DNA from: JAFDZO01 sp038225955 | Lineage (GTDB): Bacteria > Bacteroidota > Ignavibacteria > Tepidaquicellales > Tepidaquicellaceae | Length of the DNA: 55,530 bases | Assembly: GCA_038225955.1 (NCBI GenBank) | Contig: JBBRQV010000003.1 | Location: forward strand, 1 to 55,530 | Reading direction: 5' to 3' | Shown here: positions 32,041 to 41,750 of the stretch, piece after piece | How positions within the stretch are numbered: position 1 is the stretch's first letter | Layout of the letters: each line of letters starts with the position of its first letter | Notes under the pieces: model-generated | Database searches by the model: none | What the model was told of the DNA's origin: nothing | What the model saw: only the letters and a program-made list of their open reading frames with translations | Made by a program: the position numbers and the translations under genes

Positions 32041-33890
32041 TGAACGGTTTCTAATTTTATCATCTGGTCAAGTTTTCTTTTAAGCTCAACATATTCCTGC
32101 AGGCGTTCTTTATCTTTTTTTATTTCGTCAAGCTCGCGTTCGATTTGCTTGATTTTAAATTTACGTATCACTCCCATTGCCTTCTCCATAAAATTTATTT
32201 TCATATTGGAGTTACGCGCAATTAAACTATTCTTATCCGCTTTCATAAGCGGGCTTATCTCGTCACGCTCCAATACGGCAAGCGTAATAATATACTGCAC
32301 TTCTTCATCATCAATATCGTTCAAGGCTTTTGAAGCATCTACTTTTCCCTCCTGAATAAATTCATCAAGGAAGTAATGCACTGCCTTCATTATCTGCTGA
32401 GTTGTAATAAAATCAACTTCGAGATTTGATTCAAGATACCCAATTACATCATCTCCGCCGCGTACAAAAATTTCAACAAGCTCAAGCTCCTCCTGTGGAA
32501 TTCTTTTTCTCTCAACGTCATTTTTAATTTTCTGTCTTTCAGGAAGTACAATAGATGATTGAGGGAAAGATGGCTTCTTATCATTCTTTAAAAATTTATT
32601 CAGCTCAACCTGTAAATCACTTTCGCGAAGATCGTACACTCCTGCAATCTCTTTTAAGTAAAGTGAGCGTTTAATTGCATCGGGAATTTTCCCTATGTAA
32701 GTAATAATTTCTTTTATGAAATCTGTCTTCTGTGCAATTGTATTTAACTTGTTCTCTTTAGTATAAAGCTCTCCAATGAAATTTATAATCGACTTCTTTT
32801 CAAATATCACATTCTTAAATTCTTCAATGCCTTTGTTTTGTATAAAGCTATCGGGGTCATCACCTTCGGGTAAAGTAACAATGTCAACGTCAAGTCCGCC
32901 TTCGAGAATTAACTCAATGCCTCTCTTTGCAGCTTTTATTCCGGCAGCATCGGCATCAAAAAGAAAAATAATATTTTTTGTGTAACGAGAGATTAACTTC
33001 ACCTGCTCTTCAGTCATTGCAGTACCGCTTGTTGCAACAACATTTTCAACTCCTGCCTGGAATAGCGAAATCATATCCATGTAGCCCTCAACAAAGAGCG
33101 CATAGTTATTTGCTATGATGCTATCTTTGGCAAAATTTAATCCGTAGAGAACTTTGCTCTTACTGTATATTTTTGTTTCAGGTGAGTTAAGATATTTTCC
33201 GGTAACATCATCTTCAAACAACTGTCTTCCGCCGAAGCCAACCACTTTTCCCGACTCGTTAAAAATGGGAAATATTAATCTTCCTCTGAATCTATCGTAA
33301 AAATATTTTTCATCCTTCTCACTTTTTCTTATTAGTCCTGCTGCCTCTAAATCTTCATTAGTAAAAACATCTTCCTCGCGGAAATGACTTAGTAGTCCGT
33401 CCCATCTATTGTATGCATAGCCTATTCCAAATCGTGTAAGTGTACCCGGTTTTAATTTTCTTTTCTTGATATAATCATTTACAACTTTGCCTTCATTACC
33501 GCTTACGTCTTTCATTGCGTTTACATAAAATCGCGCTGCCTGAGTATTCATATCGTAAAGCTTTGCATACTCATCATAGTTCGCAATATCTTTTTTATTG
33601 TATTGAATATCGATGCCGGCACGTGAAGCAAGTTTTTGAGCAGCTTCAAAGAAAGAAATTTTTTCAAAATCCTGAACGAAGCGGAACATATTTCCGCTTG
33701 CTCCGCAGGAAAAGCAGTGATAAACTTTTTTTTCCTGTGAGATATTCATTGATGGATTTTTATCGGGATGGAAAGGACAGAGCGCAAGAAAATTTCTCCC
33801 GCGTCTTTTTACGTGAATGTAGGTTGAAATTATATCTACTATATCATTAGCATTATTAATTTCTTCAATTTTTTCGTTAGGTATGCGCAT
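32037..33890 (-). CDS. dnaG: DNA primase
   Basis: 617 residues. The N-terminal CHC2 zinc site has Cys38, His41, Cys59 and Cys62 (LCPFHPDKNPSMN and YHCFSCGASGN). The RNA-polymerase domain contains RFRGRLIFPIFNESGKVVGFGGR, the Toprim core is NYALFVEGYMDMISLFQAG followed by IIFLFDADAAGIKAA, and the C-terminal helical part (about 430-617) would bind DnaB helicase. It makes RNA primers at the replication fork. It has no rpsU or rpoD neighbours, unlike the classic macromolecular-synthesis operon. Confidence 0.95.
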   Translation of the reverse strand: MRIPNEKIEEINNANDIVDIISTYIHVKRRGRNFLALCPFHPDKNPSMNISQEKKVYHCFSCGASGNMFRFVQDFEKISFFEAAQKLASRAGIDIQYNKKDIANYDEYAKLYDMNTQAARFYVNAMKDVSGNEGKVVNDYIKKRKLKPGTLTRFGIGYAYNRWDGLLSHFREEDVFTNEDLEAAGLIRKSEKDEKYFYDRFRGRLIFPIFNESGKVVGFGGRQLFEDDVTGKYLNSPETKIYSKSKVLYGLNFAKDSIIANNYALFVEGYMDMISLFQAGVENVVATSGTAMTEEQVKLISRYTKNIIFLFDADAAGIKAAKRGIELILEGGLDVDIVTLPEGDDPDSFIQNKGIEEFKNVIFEKKSIINFIGELYTKENKLNTIAQKTDFIKEIITYIGKIPDAIKRSLYLKEIAGVYDLRESDLQVELNKFLKNDKKPSFPQSSIVLPERQKIKNDVERKRIPQEELELVEIFVRGGDDVIGYLESNLEVDFITTQQIMKAVHYFLDEFIQEGKVDASKALNDIDDEEVQYIITLAVLERDEISPLMKADKNSLIARNSNMKINFMEKAMGVIRKFKIKQIERELDEIKKDKERLQEYVELKRKLDQMIKLETVH

Positions 33891-33973
33891 AGGTTAATTT
33901 ACAATATCTGCAAAATAATTTCCAATGCTTAATATAAGGAGTGCAATTATCAAAAAAATTTATTAGAAAAAGG

Positions 33974-34007
33974 AAGGGCATAATTCCGGCGAAAGAATTA
34001 TGCCCTT
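33974..34007 (-). terminator. Intrinsic terminator of the T9SS/YCF48 gene
   Basis: AAGGGCATAATTC (33974-33986) pairs perfectly with GAATTATGCCCTT (33995-34007). Read on the minus strand the hairpin is followed by CCTTTTTC. It separates the secreted-protein gene from dnaG. Confidence 0.8.
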
Positions 34008-34068
34008 TGGCAGCTTGCTTAAGCAAAGGCAGGGATACAACCAAACAAACTTTTTATTAACTATTCCT

Positions 34069-35391
34069 TTATTTTACTAATACCATAGATTTTGTAATTG
34101 TAGAGCCGTTAGTCATAAGTTTATAGAAGTAAACTCCGCTGTTTAGGTTTGCTCCATCGAATTTTAATTGGTAGCTTCCTGCTTCCTTTACACCTTCAAA
34201 AAGATTTTTCATTTCTTTCCCCGTAATGTCGAATACCTTCAGAGAAATAAATCCTGACTTCGAAATATCGAATTTAATTGAGGTTTCAGGATTGAATGGA
34301 TTCGGATAATTCTGATACAAATTTATTGAAGAAGGAACAACGGTACTGATTTGAGTTACGGAAACGATGTTATCTTTTTTGAAAATTGTGCCATTCGAAC
34401 CAACTGAAAATCCTTTTACGTTGTTGTTTTTCACATCACTCAAAGCTATAGAAAAAGGAAGTGTTTCATTGTTCCAGTTTGCCCCGCCGTTAGAAGTTTT
34501 AATTATGAACCCACCGGGATTAACAGCTTCATTAAAACCACTTGCATATAGTATTGACTCGTTAATAACAGTTAATGACGAAATAATACTCCCGCTATTG
34601 TTCAAAATAAAGTTCCAGTTATCTCCTGAGTCTGTAGTCTTTAATATAAATCTTCTGTAAACTATCGTGTCACCAGGTTTCTGCGGATACCATATTCCCC
34701 CAGCAGCGAAACCAATATTATTATCAATAAAGACTATTTCAGAAACACCAAAATTTGATGAATTTGGTATCTGATAAACTTCATTCCAGTTTATACCTGA
34801 ATTTGTGGTTTTGTAAATGGAATGCTGGCCACCTAGAAATCCGGTATTTTCATTTATAAAACGTTTTGAACGAATAAAACTAAAAAATCCAGTTTCAATT
34901 TCTACCCAGCTCATTCCTCCGTTTGTTGTCTTTAAAAATTTGTTATCACCAAGTGAATAAAGCCCTCCGGAAATAAATCCTATATTTGAATTAATAAACT
35001 CTATAGAGTTTAGCCATACATCATTTATTCTTGCTTGGTCAATATTCCAATTATTACCTCCATTTGTACTCTTATATATTCTTGTATAAAAACCTGAATC
35101 ACTGTTTATCGAACTGTGTCCTAAAATAAATCCAGTATTTTGGTCTTTGAAATATACTTTGGAAAGAAAAAAATTCGTATCATTCAGATTAATTCTATCC
35201 CACGATGTTCCTGTTGTTACAGTTTTTAACAGCATCCCATTTTCACCTACAGCAAATCCAGTATTTAAATTTATAAAGCAAACGGAGTTGAGATTTTTAT
35301 TGGTTCCCGAGCTCACCTGATACCAGCCGGTTTGGGCAAAGCACAGGTTTGAGAATAGAAAAATGAATAGAATAATCCTGAGAGATTTCAT
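34069..35391 (-). CDS. Secreted YCF48/BNR-like repeat protein with T9SS sorting domain
   Basis: 440 residues. Signal peptide: MKSLRIILFIFLFSNLCFAQ (cleavage after FAQ or CFA). About seven repeats follow with the pattern F.N.NTGF..G....I.KT.N.G..W, e.g. VCFINLNTGFAVGENGMLL, KRFINENTGFLGGQHSIYKT and VFIDNNIGFAAGG, which form a YCF48-like/BNR beta-propeller. The C-terminal ~80 residues are the T9SS type A domain, with YPNPFNPETSIKFDI, KVFDITGKEM and GVYFYKLMTNG. It is exported to the cell surface or medium; the ligand is unknown. The start ATG at 35391 is preceded by a poor -7-like TTTCTTTG on the minus strand. Confidence 0.9.
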   Translation of the reverse strand: MKSLRIILFIFLFSNLCFAQTGWYQVSSGTNKNLNSVCFINLNTGFAVGENGMLLKTVTTGTSWDRINLNDTNFFLSKVYFKDQNTGFILGHSSINSDSGFYTRIYKSTNGGNNWNIDQARINDVWLNSIEFINSNIGFISGGLYSLGDNKFLKTTNGGMSWVEIETGFFSFIRSKRFINENTGFLGGQHSIYKTTNSGINWNEVYQIPNSSNFGVSEIVFIDNNIGFAAGGIWYPQKPGDTIVYRRFILKTTDSGDNWNFILNNSGSIISSLTVINESILYASGFNEAVNPGGFIIKTSNGGANWNNETLPFSIALSDVKNNNVKGFSVGSNGTIFKKDNIVSVTQISTVVPSSINLYQNYPNPFNPETSIKFDISKSGFISLKVFDITGKEMKNLFEGVKEAGSYQLKFDGANLNSGVYFYKLMTNGSTITKSMVLVK

Positions 35392-35779
35392 TTTAATTTT
35401 ATTAGGTTAATAAATAAATGGACAAAGAAATAAAACTAAAATGTAGATTAGTGGTGTATATTAAATGAGTTTAATGAGGTAGAGTGTGGTATTATAGGTT
35501 GTTTTTTATGTAGAAACGCGTATGGGCTTTTGATTTTTATAAACTTACTTAAAATTCGCCTGTACTTGAAAGGTAAAATTCCGCCCCCATCAAAAATCGG
35601 AACATTATTCGGGTTGAATTGTTTACAATTGAAATTCCGCAGGAATATTTTGTATATAATTGATATTATTGAAAACTATTATTAAGTTCTAAAGTAGAGA
35701 TTTGTACTATATAACCCTTTTTTGTTAATATTTACTTAATATTTTTTCTGTATTGTTGTAAAATCCTCAATGCCGAGCC
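35392..35779. other. 388-base divergent intergenic region
   Basis: It separates the T9SS gene (-) from the glycan cluster (+), so it must hold at least two promoters. On the plus side TATTGTTG (35751-35758) is one base from TAnnTTTG, but no well-spaced -33 is present. A weak inverted repeat GAATTG-TTTA-CAATTG lies near 35616-35632. I see no reading frame, RNA gene or strong hairpin. Confidence 0.6.
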
Positions 35780-36796
35780 ATGAAGAAAAAAATTCTATTT
35801 ATCTGCGGGTCACTCAATCAGACAACTATGATGTATAAGATTTCTCAACAGTTGACTGAATATGACCAATACTTCTCACCTTATTATGCCGATGGTTTTT
35901 TAAAAATGCTGTTAAGAGCAGGGTTAGTAAACTATACTGTCCTTGGTGGAAAGTTCAGAATACAAACAGAAAAATTTCTTGCTGAAAGAACTTTGAAATT
36001 AGATTACGAAGGAAAGCAAAACGATTATGATTACATCTTCACATGCAGCGACCTATATGTTCCTAAAAATATTAAAAAGAAAAAAATTGTTTTGGTTCAG
36101 GAAGGGATGACAGACCCGGAAAAATTAAATTACTATATAACAAGATATCTCGGACTACCGCGCTACCTTGCAGCAACTTCTATGACGGGACTCTCACATG
36201 CTTACGATTTATTCTGTGTTGCATCAGAGGGGTATAAAGATTTTTTCATAAAGAAAGGCTGCAATCCTGATAAACTTGTTGTAACGGGAATACCGAATTT
36301 TGATAACTGCAAAGAAAGTTTTAACAATAATTTTCCACATAAAAATTACGTTTTAGTTTGTACATCAGATGCACGTGAGACAATCAGCTATGAAAACAGG
36401 AAGAAAACAATTCTTGATGCAGTAAAAATTGCAAACGGAAAGCAGTTAATTTTCAAGCTTCACCCAAATGAAAAAGCTGAACGTGCCACTAAAGAAATAA
36501 ATATGTATGCTCCCGGAGCATTAGTCTTTGCCAAAGGAAATACGGACGAAATGATTGCAAACTGCGATACTTTAGTTACGCGATACTCAACTGTTGTATA
36601 TGTCGGCATAGCTTTAGGAAAAGAAGTTTATTCGTATTTTAATATTGATATGCTTAAGAGGCTTACACCTATGCAGAATGGCGGCAGCTCACACCTGAAC
36701 ATTGCTGAGGCGTTTCGAAAAAGAATTGTACGGGAAGAGCATTTCGTAGCTGAACCTGAATATATGGATTCGTTTGGAACAGCAAACACTATATAA
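35780..36796 (+). CDS. GT-B-like glycosyltransferase/CDP-glycerol-transferase-like protein
   Basis: 338 residues with two Rossmann-like halves. The N-half starts KKKILFICGSLNQTTMMYKI and includes IVLVQEGMTDPEK. The C-half has NYVLVCTSDARETISYENR, QLIFKLHPNEKAERATKEI and a donor-site-like DEMIANCDTLVTRYSTVVYVGIALGK. The KLHPNE...CD..VT.YST.VY pattern resembles capsule/teichoic-type CDP-glycerol transferases and UDP-GlcNAc 2-epimerase-fold transferases. It probably transfers the sugar made by the downstream genes, but donor and acceptor are unknown. It opens the cluster, and 130 bases with a possible internal promoter separate it from the cytidylyltransferase gene. Confidence 0.65.
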   Translation: MKKKILFICGSLNQTTMMYKISQQLTEYDQYFSPYYADGFLKMLLRAGLVNYTVLGGKFRIQTEKFLAERTLKLDYEGKQNDYDYIFTCSDLYVPKNIKKKKIVLVQEGMTDPEKLNYYITRYLGLPRYLAATSMTGLSHAYDLFCVASEGYKDFFIKKGCNPDKLVVTGIPNFDNCKESFNNNFPHKNYVLVCTSDARETISYENRKKTILDAVKIANGKQLIFKLHPNEKAERATKEINMYAPGALVFAKGNTDEMIANCDTLVTRYSTVVYVGIALGKEVYSYFNIDMLKRLTPMQNGGSSHLNIAEAFRKRIVREEHFVAEPEYMDSFGTANTI

Positions 36797-36882
36797 CTTT
36801 AAATTTTGATTTTACTTGTTATTAAATCACTTATTGAGAGCGTTTTTGTGGAGTTTGGATTTTTAATCTCGTTAGAAATCAT

Positions 36883-36890
36883 TAATTTTG
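36883..36890 (+). promoter_or_regulatory. Putative -7 element (TAATTTTG) before the cytidylyltransferase gene
   Basis: A perfect TAnnTTTG, 37 bases before the TTG start at 36927. A TTTG at 36854-36857 is 25 bases upstream, longer than the usual 19-21 spacer, so the promoter call is tentative. Confidence 0.4.
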
Positions 36891-36926
36891 GAGCTTAGTA
36901 AGTTTATTATTTTAGATATTATTTAA

Positions 36927-37748
36927 TTGGATTCCGACGGTAGTTTAAATATATTAATTGTTGTACAGGCGCGCACCGGTTCCTCCCGTTTGCCTGATAA
37001 AATTATGCTCCCCCTTTCCGGCGAACCACTCCTGGTACGAATGATGGAAAGAGTTATGGCTTCAAAAGCTGCAACAAATTTCGTTGTTGCAACATCTACA
37101 GAAGAGGAAGATGATGTTGTTGAAGAACTCTGTGAAGATTATGATTATAATTGTTACAGAGGAAGTTTGGAAAACCTTCTCGAGAGACATTACAGCGCAG
37201 GACTTGAATACAAAGCAGATGTAGTTGTAAAAATCCCTTCAGACTGCCCGCTGGTTGACCCCCAAATAATAGACAAAGTAATTAATTATTACAAAGAGAA
37301 TAAAGATAAATTCGATTTCGTAAGCAATCTGCATCCTCCTACTTATCCTGACGGCAATGATGTTGAGGTAATTCCGATGCCGATATTAAAAATCACCTAT
37401 GAAAATGCTCTTCTAAATATGGAAATAGAGCATACAACTCCGTACATTTGGGAGCGTCCCGACGAATTCAGAATTGGCAATGTTACCTGGGAAACGGGAT
37501 TGGATTACTCAATGACTTATCGCTTTACGATTGATTACAAAGAAGATTATGAATTTGTAAAAACCGTTTATGATGAGCTGTATGAAGATAATAAATTATT
37601 CGGACTGGATGATATTCTTAAACTGCTTGAAGAAAAACCTGAGATAAAAAAAATTAACGAAAAATATGTTGGCGTAAACTGGTATAGAAATCATCTTGAT
37701 GATTTGAAGACCATTTCACCTGACGATACAAGACATATAGAATTTTAA
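36927..37748 (+). CDS. SpsF-type cytidylyltransferase-family protein
   Basis: 273 residues. The N-terminal nucleotide-binding signature is IVVQARTGSSRLPDKIMLPL, characteristic of the CMP-sugar synthetase/SpsF group. It is followed by LVRMMERV, VVATSTEEEDD, NLLERHYSAG and the metal-binding VKIPSDCPLVDPQIID. The C-terminal half has DGNDVEVIPM and EIEHTTPYIW. By family it activates a keto-sugar acid as its CMP ester, or transfers a related nucleotide. The start is TTG at 36927; the protein pattern needs it within a few residues. The transketolase N-subunit gene is 20 bases downstream. Confidence 0.82.
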   Translation: MDSDGSLNILIVVQARTGSSRLPDKIMLPLSGEPLLVRMMERVMASKAATNFVVATSTEEEDDVVEELCEDYDYNCYRGSLENLLERHYSAGLEYKADVVVKIPSDCPLVDPQIIDKVINYYKENKDKFDFVSNLHPPTYPDGNDVEVIPMPILKITYENALLNMEIEHTTPYIWERPDEFRIGNVTWETGLDYSMTYRFTIDYKEDYEFVKTVYDELYEDNKLFGLDDILKLLEEKPEIKKINEKYVGVNWYRNHLDDLKTISPDDTRHIEF

Positions 37749-37768
37749 TATTTTAATATTAATAATTA

Positions 37769-38626
37769 ATGGATTCAAATAAACTTAACGAACTTAAAAA
37801 TAGAGCATACAATGTGCGTGAGCACATCATTAGGATGTCCACGGATGGCGGTTGTTTCATTGGTGCCTCGCTTTCATGTGCAGATTTAATTGTATACCTT
37901 TACGATTCATACTTGAATGTCACAAAAGATACTTTAAAAGATCCGAACAGAGATTATTTCTTTTTATCTAAAGGCCACGATGTGCCTGCACTGTACGGAA
38001 CATTTGCAGAAATCGGATGGATTGAAAAAGAGAGATTGAAAAATCATCTAAAACCTAATGATTTTATTTACTGGCATCCGAACAGAAATATTCCGGGAGT
38101 AGAATTTCATTCAGGTTCACTTGGGCATTTACTGAGTGTTGCCATAGGTGTTGCCTTGGATTGTAAAATGCGAAAACAAACTAATAAAATTGTTGTTGTG
38201 CTTGGAGACGGTGAGCTTAACGAAGGAACAATCTGGGAAGGCTGCCTGGTTGCTGCAGCAAAGAAACTTGATAACTTAGTTGTTGTTGTAGATAGAAACC
38301 AATTCCAGGCAAATATCAGAACGGAAGAATTAATTCCGCTTGAATCAATAGATAAAAAATTTGAAGCATTCGGATGGAATACCCATAGGGTTGACGGACA
38401 CGATTTTGAAAAAATGGATGATACTTTTAAATCAGTAAAGCTTGGTGAAGGAAAACCGAACGTAGTAATAGCAGATACTGTTCGCGGTAAAGGACTTCCA
38501 AGCATTGAAGCAAGAGCAGACAGATGGTTTGTAAACTTTAAGCATGAAGAAATTGAAATGCTTTTGAAAGAGCTTCACGGAGAAGAGAAAGCAAATCTTA
38601 CTTCAGAAACTATAGTAGCAAGATAA
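37769..38626 (+). CDS. Transketolase, N-terminal (TPP-binding) subunit
   Basis: 285 residues equal to the pyrophosphate-binding domain of transketolase. Substrate-facing SKGHDVPALYGTFAEIGWI and PGVEFHSGSLGHLLSVAIG, then the TPP/Mg motif GDGELNEGTIWEGCLVAA ending in VVVVDRNQFQ, and FKHEEIEMLLKEL at the end. Split transketolases are common; the C-half is encoded at 40812, with a histidine kinase gene between them. In this setting the enzyme is more likely to make a precursor sugar for the pathway than to serve the pentose-phosphate cycle. Confidence 0.92.
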   Translation: MDSNKLNELKNRAYNVREHIIRMSTDGGCFIGASLSCADLIVYLYDSYLNVTKDTLKDPNRDYFFLSKGHDVPALYGTFAEIGWIEKERLKNHLKPNDFIYWHPNRNIPGVEFHSGSLGHLLSVAIGVALDCKMRKQTNKIVVVLGDGELNEGTIWEGCLVAAAKKLDNLVVVVDRNQFQANIRTEELIPLESIDKKFEAFGWNTHRVDGHDFEKMDDTFKSVKLGEGKPNVVIADTVRGKGLPSIEARADRWFVNFKHEEIEMLLKELHGEEKANLTSETIVAR

Positions 38627-38665
38627 AATTTTACAATAAAATTCCACTAATAAAGTTGTAAAAAT

Positions 38666-40798
38666 TTGAGTAAAAACCCCCTAAATATTGATTCTCAAAA
38701 TTCAGAAGAGACTATTCATTCAATAAATGAATACATCAAACTTGCCCTTAAAACTAAGGAAAGTGATATGCCTCTTGCGTTGAACTATGCAAAAAAAGCA
38801 GTAAGGCATTCTTTAAATATCCCTTCAGAGGAAGATTTTGATGCGGTACTTTGTAAAAATTCCGCTGAACCTGTTTCATCCCAAAAAGAGTTTGCAGATG
38901 CAATACATACATTGGCTGAGTGTGAATTTGAAAATTCAAATTTTGACAAAGCTATTTTTTATTTAAGAAAAGCTGAAAAGCTTTATGATGAACTTAAAGA
39001 TAAGAAAGGCTCCTGCGAAGTTTGTATTTCATTCGGAAAAATTTATGTTCAGAAGGGTGAATTTCAAACAGCTATTAATTATAATTTGCAGGCTCTGAAA
39101 ATCTCCGAAGAGATAAAAGATGTAAAGAGAATGATGGGTATAATGAACAATATTGGATTTAATTATTGGAACCTCGGAGATAATACAAAAGCGTTTGATT
39201 ATTTATCACGAAGTCTTGATTACAAAAGACAGTTCGGCGGTGGTCTGGATATTGCAAGAAACCTGAACAATCTCGGATTGGTTTACAACGCAATGGGTGA
39301 TTTCGCTTCTGCGCTTCAATGTTATAAAGAGGCTTGTAGTATAGTTGAGGACTTAAAAGAAAAGAAAGGCGTTGCAATTATTTATATGAACATCGGTTTG
39401 CTTTATGTTAAGCTCTATGATATGGAAAAGGCAAGTATGTATCTAAATAAAAGTCTTGAGATAAATCTGGAACTTGGTTATAAAAAAGGATTAGGAGAAA
39501 ATTATATTAATATGGCTCTCCTAAACAGACGCATTAAAAATTATGACGAAGCATTAAGGTTTGCGTATAAAAGCTATGAGATTGCAAATGAAATAGGAGA
39601 TAAGAAAGTAATAGCTTTTTCGTATCAGGAAATTTTTAAAGTTCTTGCTGAAAAGGAAGATTACAAAACAGCTCTTGAGTATGCATGGAAATGCTACAAC
39701 TTAAGAAAAGAGATTGACCATAGGGCAGGTGTTGTTGAAATATGCCATATATTGTGTGAGCTTTTTTTAGAAATGGATGAGCTTGATAAAGTTTTAGAGT
39801 TGGCAGAAGAGGCTTTCAGTATTTGCGAAGAGGCCCAAATGAAACAGGATAAAATAGGAATACATTTAATCTTTGCGAAGTATTATGAAAAGACAGGTGA
39901 CTATAAGAAATCTGCATTGAATTATAAACTGCACAATGATTTAAGAAATGATTTTTTCTCTGAAGAAGCAAGAAATAAAGTTGGTAACCTTCAGGCAATT
40001 TTTGAAATTGAACAGGCAAGGAAAGAATCGGAAATATATAAACTTAAGAATATTGACTTAGCAGAAGCAAATAAAAAGCTTGAAGATATGAATCAGGAGA
40101 AGAATGAATTTTTGAATTTAGTTTCGCATGATTTAAAAAATCCATTGCATTCAATTTACGGCTTTTCCAATATTCTTGTTGAAGATATAAGCACACTTTC
40201 CACCGAAGAAGTAGTGGACTTTGCCACCAATATTAATATCGGCTCTATGGCAATGTTGGACCTTGTTAATGAAATCTTGAATTCCGATTTAATGGAGTCG
40301 GGCAGGTACGAATTAACAAATGAATTAATTGATTTGAATATATTGGTAAAGTCATTGATTGCAATGAATAAGTTTCAGCTAAAGCAAAAAGGAATAAAAA
40401 TATTTTTTGACGATAAAATAATTGCTCACGTTTTCAGTGATATAAATGTAGTCAAACAGATTTTAAGTAACCTTGTATCAAATGCAATAAAGTTTTCTCC
40501 GGAAGGAAAAAATATATACATCAATATTGTTCATGACAAAGTAGATTCTTCAACTTCTGTTGAGGTTAAAGATGAGGGACCGGGAATTTCAGAAGAAGAT
40601 AAATTAAAATTGTTCACAAAGTTTGGTAAGCTATCGGCTAAACCGACTGCAGGTGAATCTTCAACAGGCCTCGGACTTTCAATTGTACAAAAACTTTGCG
40701 CTATAATCGGCAGTAAAATACTTTGCAAATCAGAAATTGGCAGAGGAGCAAATTTTATTCTACACATACCCACTACACCTTTGAAAACTAAAAAATAA
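38666..40798 (+). CDS. Cytoplasmic TPR-repeat sensor histidine kinase (paralogue of 5495-7426)
   Basis: 710 residues. TPR repeats cover about 70-400 (GIMNNIGFNYWNLGDNTKAF, ARNLNNLGLVYNAMGDFASA, YINMALLNRRIKNYDEAL). A coiled linker follows, then the kinase core: H-box NLVSHDLKNPLHSIYG (His about 488), N-box NLVSNAIKFSP, G1 VKDEGPGIS, ATP lid FGKLSAKPTAGESS, G2 GLGLSIVQKL. No membrane helix, receiver or output domain. The start is TTG at 38666. It begins 39 bases after the transketolase N-subunit gene and ends 13 bases before the C-subunit gene, so it is embedded in that operon. It may report on sugar or glycan synthesis, which is inference. Confidence 0.9.
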   Translation: MSKNPLNIDSQNSEETIHSINEYIKLALKTKESDMPLALNYAKKAVRHSLNIPSEEDFDAVLCKNSAEPVSSQKEFADAIHTLAECEFENSNFDKAIFYLRKAEKLYDELKDKKGSCEVCISFGKIYVQKGEFQTAINYNLQALKISEEIKDVKRMMGIMNNIGFNYWNLGDNTKAFDYLSRSLDYKRQFGGGLDIARNLNNLGLVYNAMGDFASALQCYKEACSIVEDLKEKKGVAIIYMNIGLLYVKLYDMEKASMYLNKSLEINLELGYKKGLGENYINMALLNRRIKNYDEALRFAYKSYEIANEIGDKKVIAFSYQEIFKVLAEKEDYKTALEYAWKCYNLRKEIDHRAGVVEICHILCELFLEMDELDKVLELAEEAFSICEEAQMKQDKIGIHLIFAKYYEKTGDYKKSALNYKLHNDLRNDFFSEEARNKVGNLQAIFEIEQARKESEIYKLKNIDLAEANKKLEDMNQEKNEFLNLVSHDLKNPLHSIYGFSNILVEDISTLSTEEVVDFATNINIGSMAMLDLVNEILNSDLMESGRYELTNELIDLNILVKSLIAMNKFQLKQKGIKIFFDDKIIAHVFSDINVVKQILSNLVSNAIKFSPEGKNIYINIVHDKVDSSTSVEVKDEGPGISEEDKLKLFTKFGKLSAKPTAGESSTGLGLSIVQKLCAIIGSKILCKSEIGRGANFILHIPTTPLKTKK

Positions 40799-40811
40799 TT
40801 ATACCATTTTA

Positions 40812-41708
40812 ATGACATACGAAGAAATTCTTAAAAGACTTGTTGACGAAGACGAAAGATTTATTGTAATGACTGCGGAGAACCGCGCTGCAATCAGAAA
40901 TCTTCCAAACCAAATCGGCGATAGATTTATAGATACAGGAATTACGGAAGCAACTTTAGTTGGCTCTGCTGCAGGTCTTGCACTAAGAGGCAGAATACCG
41001 GTAATACATGCTCTTGCTAGTTTCCTGACAATGCGCGCATTTGAATTTATAAGAACGGATGTGGGGATTGCAAATCTTCCTGTGAAAATAGTCGGTGGCT
41101 TTCCGGGATTTTTATCCGATGGAAACGGCGCAACACATCAATCTCTTGAAGATGTTTCTTTAATGAGAGGAATTCCAAATGTAAACGTCTGGTGTCCCTC
41201 TGATGAAGAAGATATGCTTATAGGGTTGGAAACAATTTTGAAAAGTGATTCACCTTATTACATTCGTTATAACAATACAAAATCAGCAGTTACTCATAAT
41301 AAAAATTTTGAAATAGGAAAAGGCGAAGTGATTTCAGAGGGGAGCGATGTTGCAATTTTTGTATACGGAATATTACTCGCTCAGGCAGTTGAAGCAAAAA
41401 ATATTCTTGAGGCACAGGGAAAATCTGTGAGACTGATTAATCTAAGAACGGTTAAACCAATTGATGGAGAGCAAATTTTAAATGCTGCTAAAGAATGTAA
41501 AATGATTGTAACTCTTGAAGACCACTTTTTAATAGGAGGTTTATACTCAATTGTTGCTGAATTATTTTTGAGAAATCAAATAACGGCAAAGGTTCTTCCG
41601 TTTGCAATGGATAATAAATGGTTCAAACCTGTATTATTCAACGATGTTTTAGAATATGAAGGCTTTACAGGAAAACAAATCGCAGAGAAAATTAGTAAAA
41701 ATTTTTAA
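40812..41708 (+). CDS. Transketolase, C-terminal subunit
   Basis: 298 residues with the pyrimidine-binding and C-terminal domains. Landmarks are RFIDTGITEATLVGSAAGLA (with the Glu that activates TPP), PVIHALASFLTMRAFEFIRT, GGFPGFLSDGNGATHQSLED, RGIPNVNVWCPSDEED, and the C-domain IFVYGILLAQAVEAK and VTLEDHFLIGGLYS. It completes the split transketolase with 37769-38626. In operon with the histidine kinase upstream and the aminotransferase 42 bases downstream. Confidence 0.92.
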   Translation: MTYEEILKRLVDEDERFIVMTAENRAAIRNLPNQIGDRFIDTGITEATLVGSAAGLALRGRIPVIHALASFLTMRAFEFIRTDVGIANLPVKIVGGFPGFLSDGNGATHQSLEDVSLMRGIPNVNVWCPSDEEDMLIGLETILKSDSPYYIRYNNTKSAVTHNKNFEIGKGEVISEGSDVAIFVYGILLAQAVEAKNILEAQGKSVRLINLRTVKPIDGEQILNAAKECKMIVTLEDHFLIGGLYSIVAELFLRNQITAKVLPFAMDNKWFKPVLFNDVLEYEGFTGKQIAEKISKNF

Positions 41709-41750
41709 CAATTAGAAAATATAGAAATATTATATTTAGTATTATAAATT

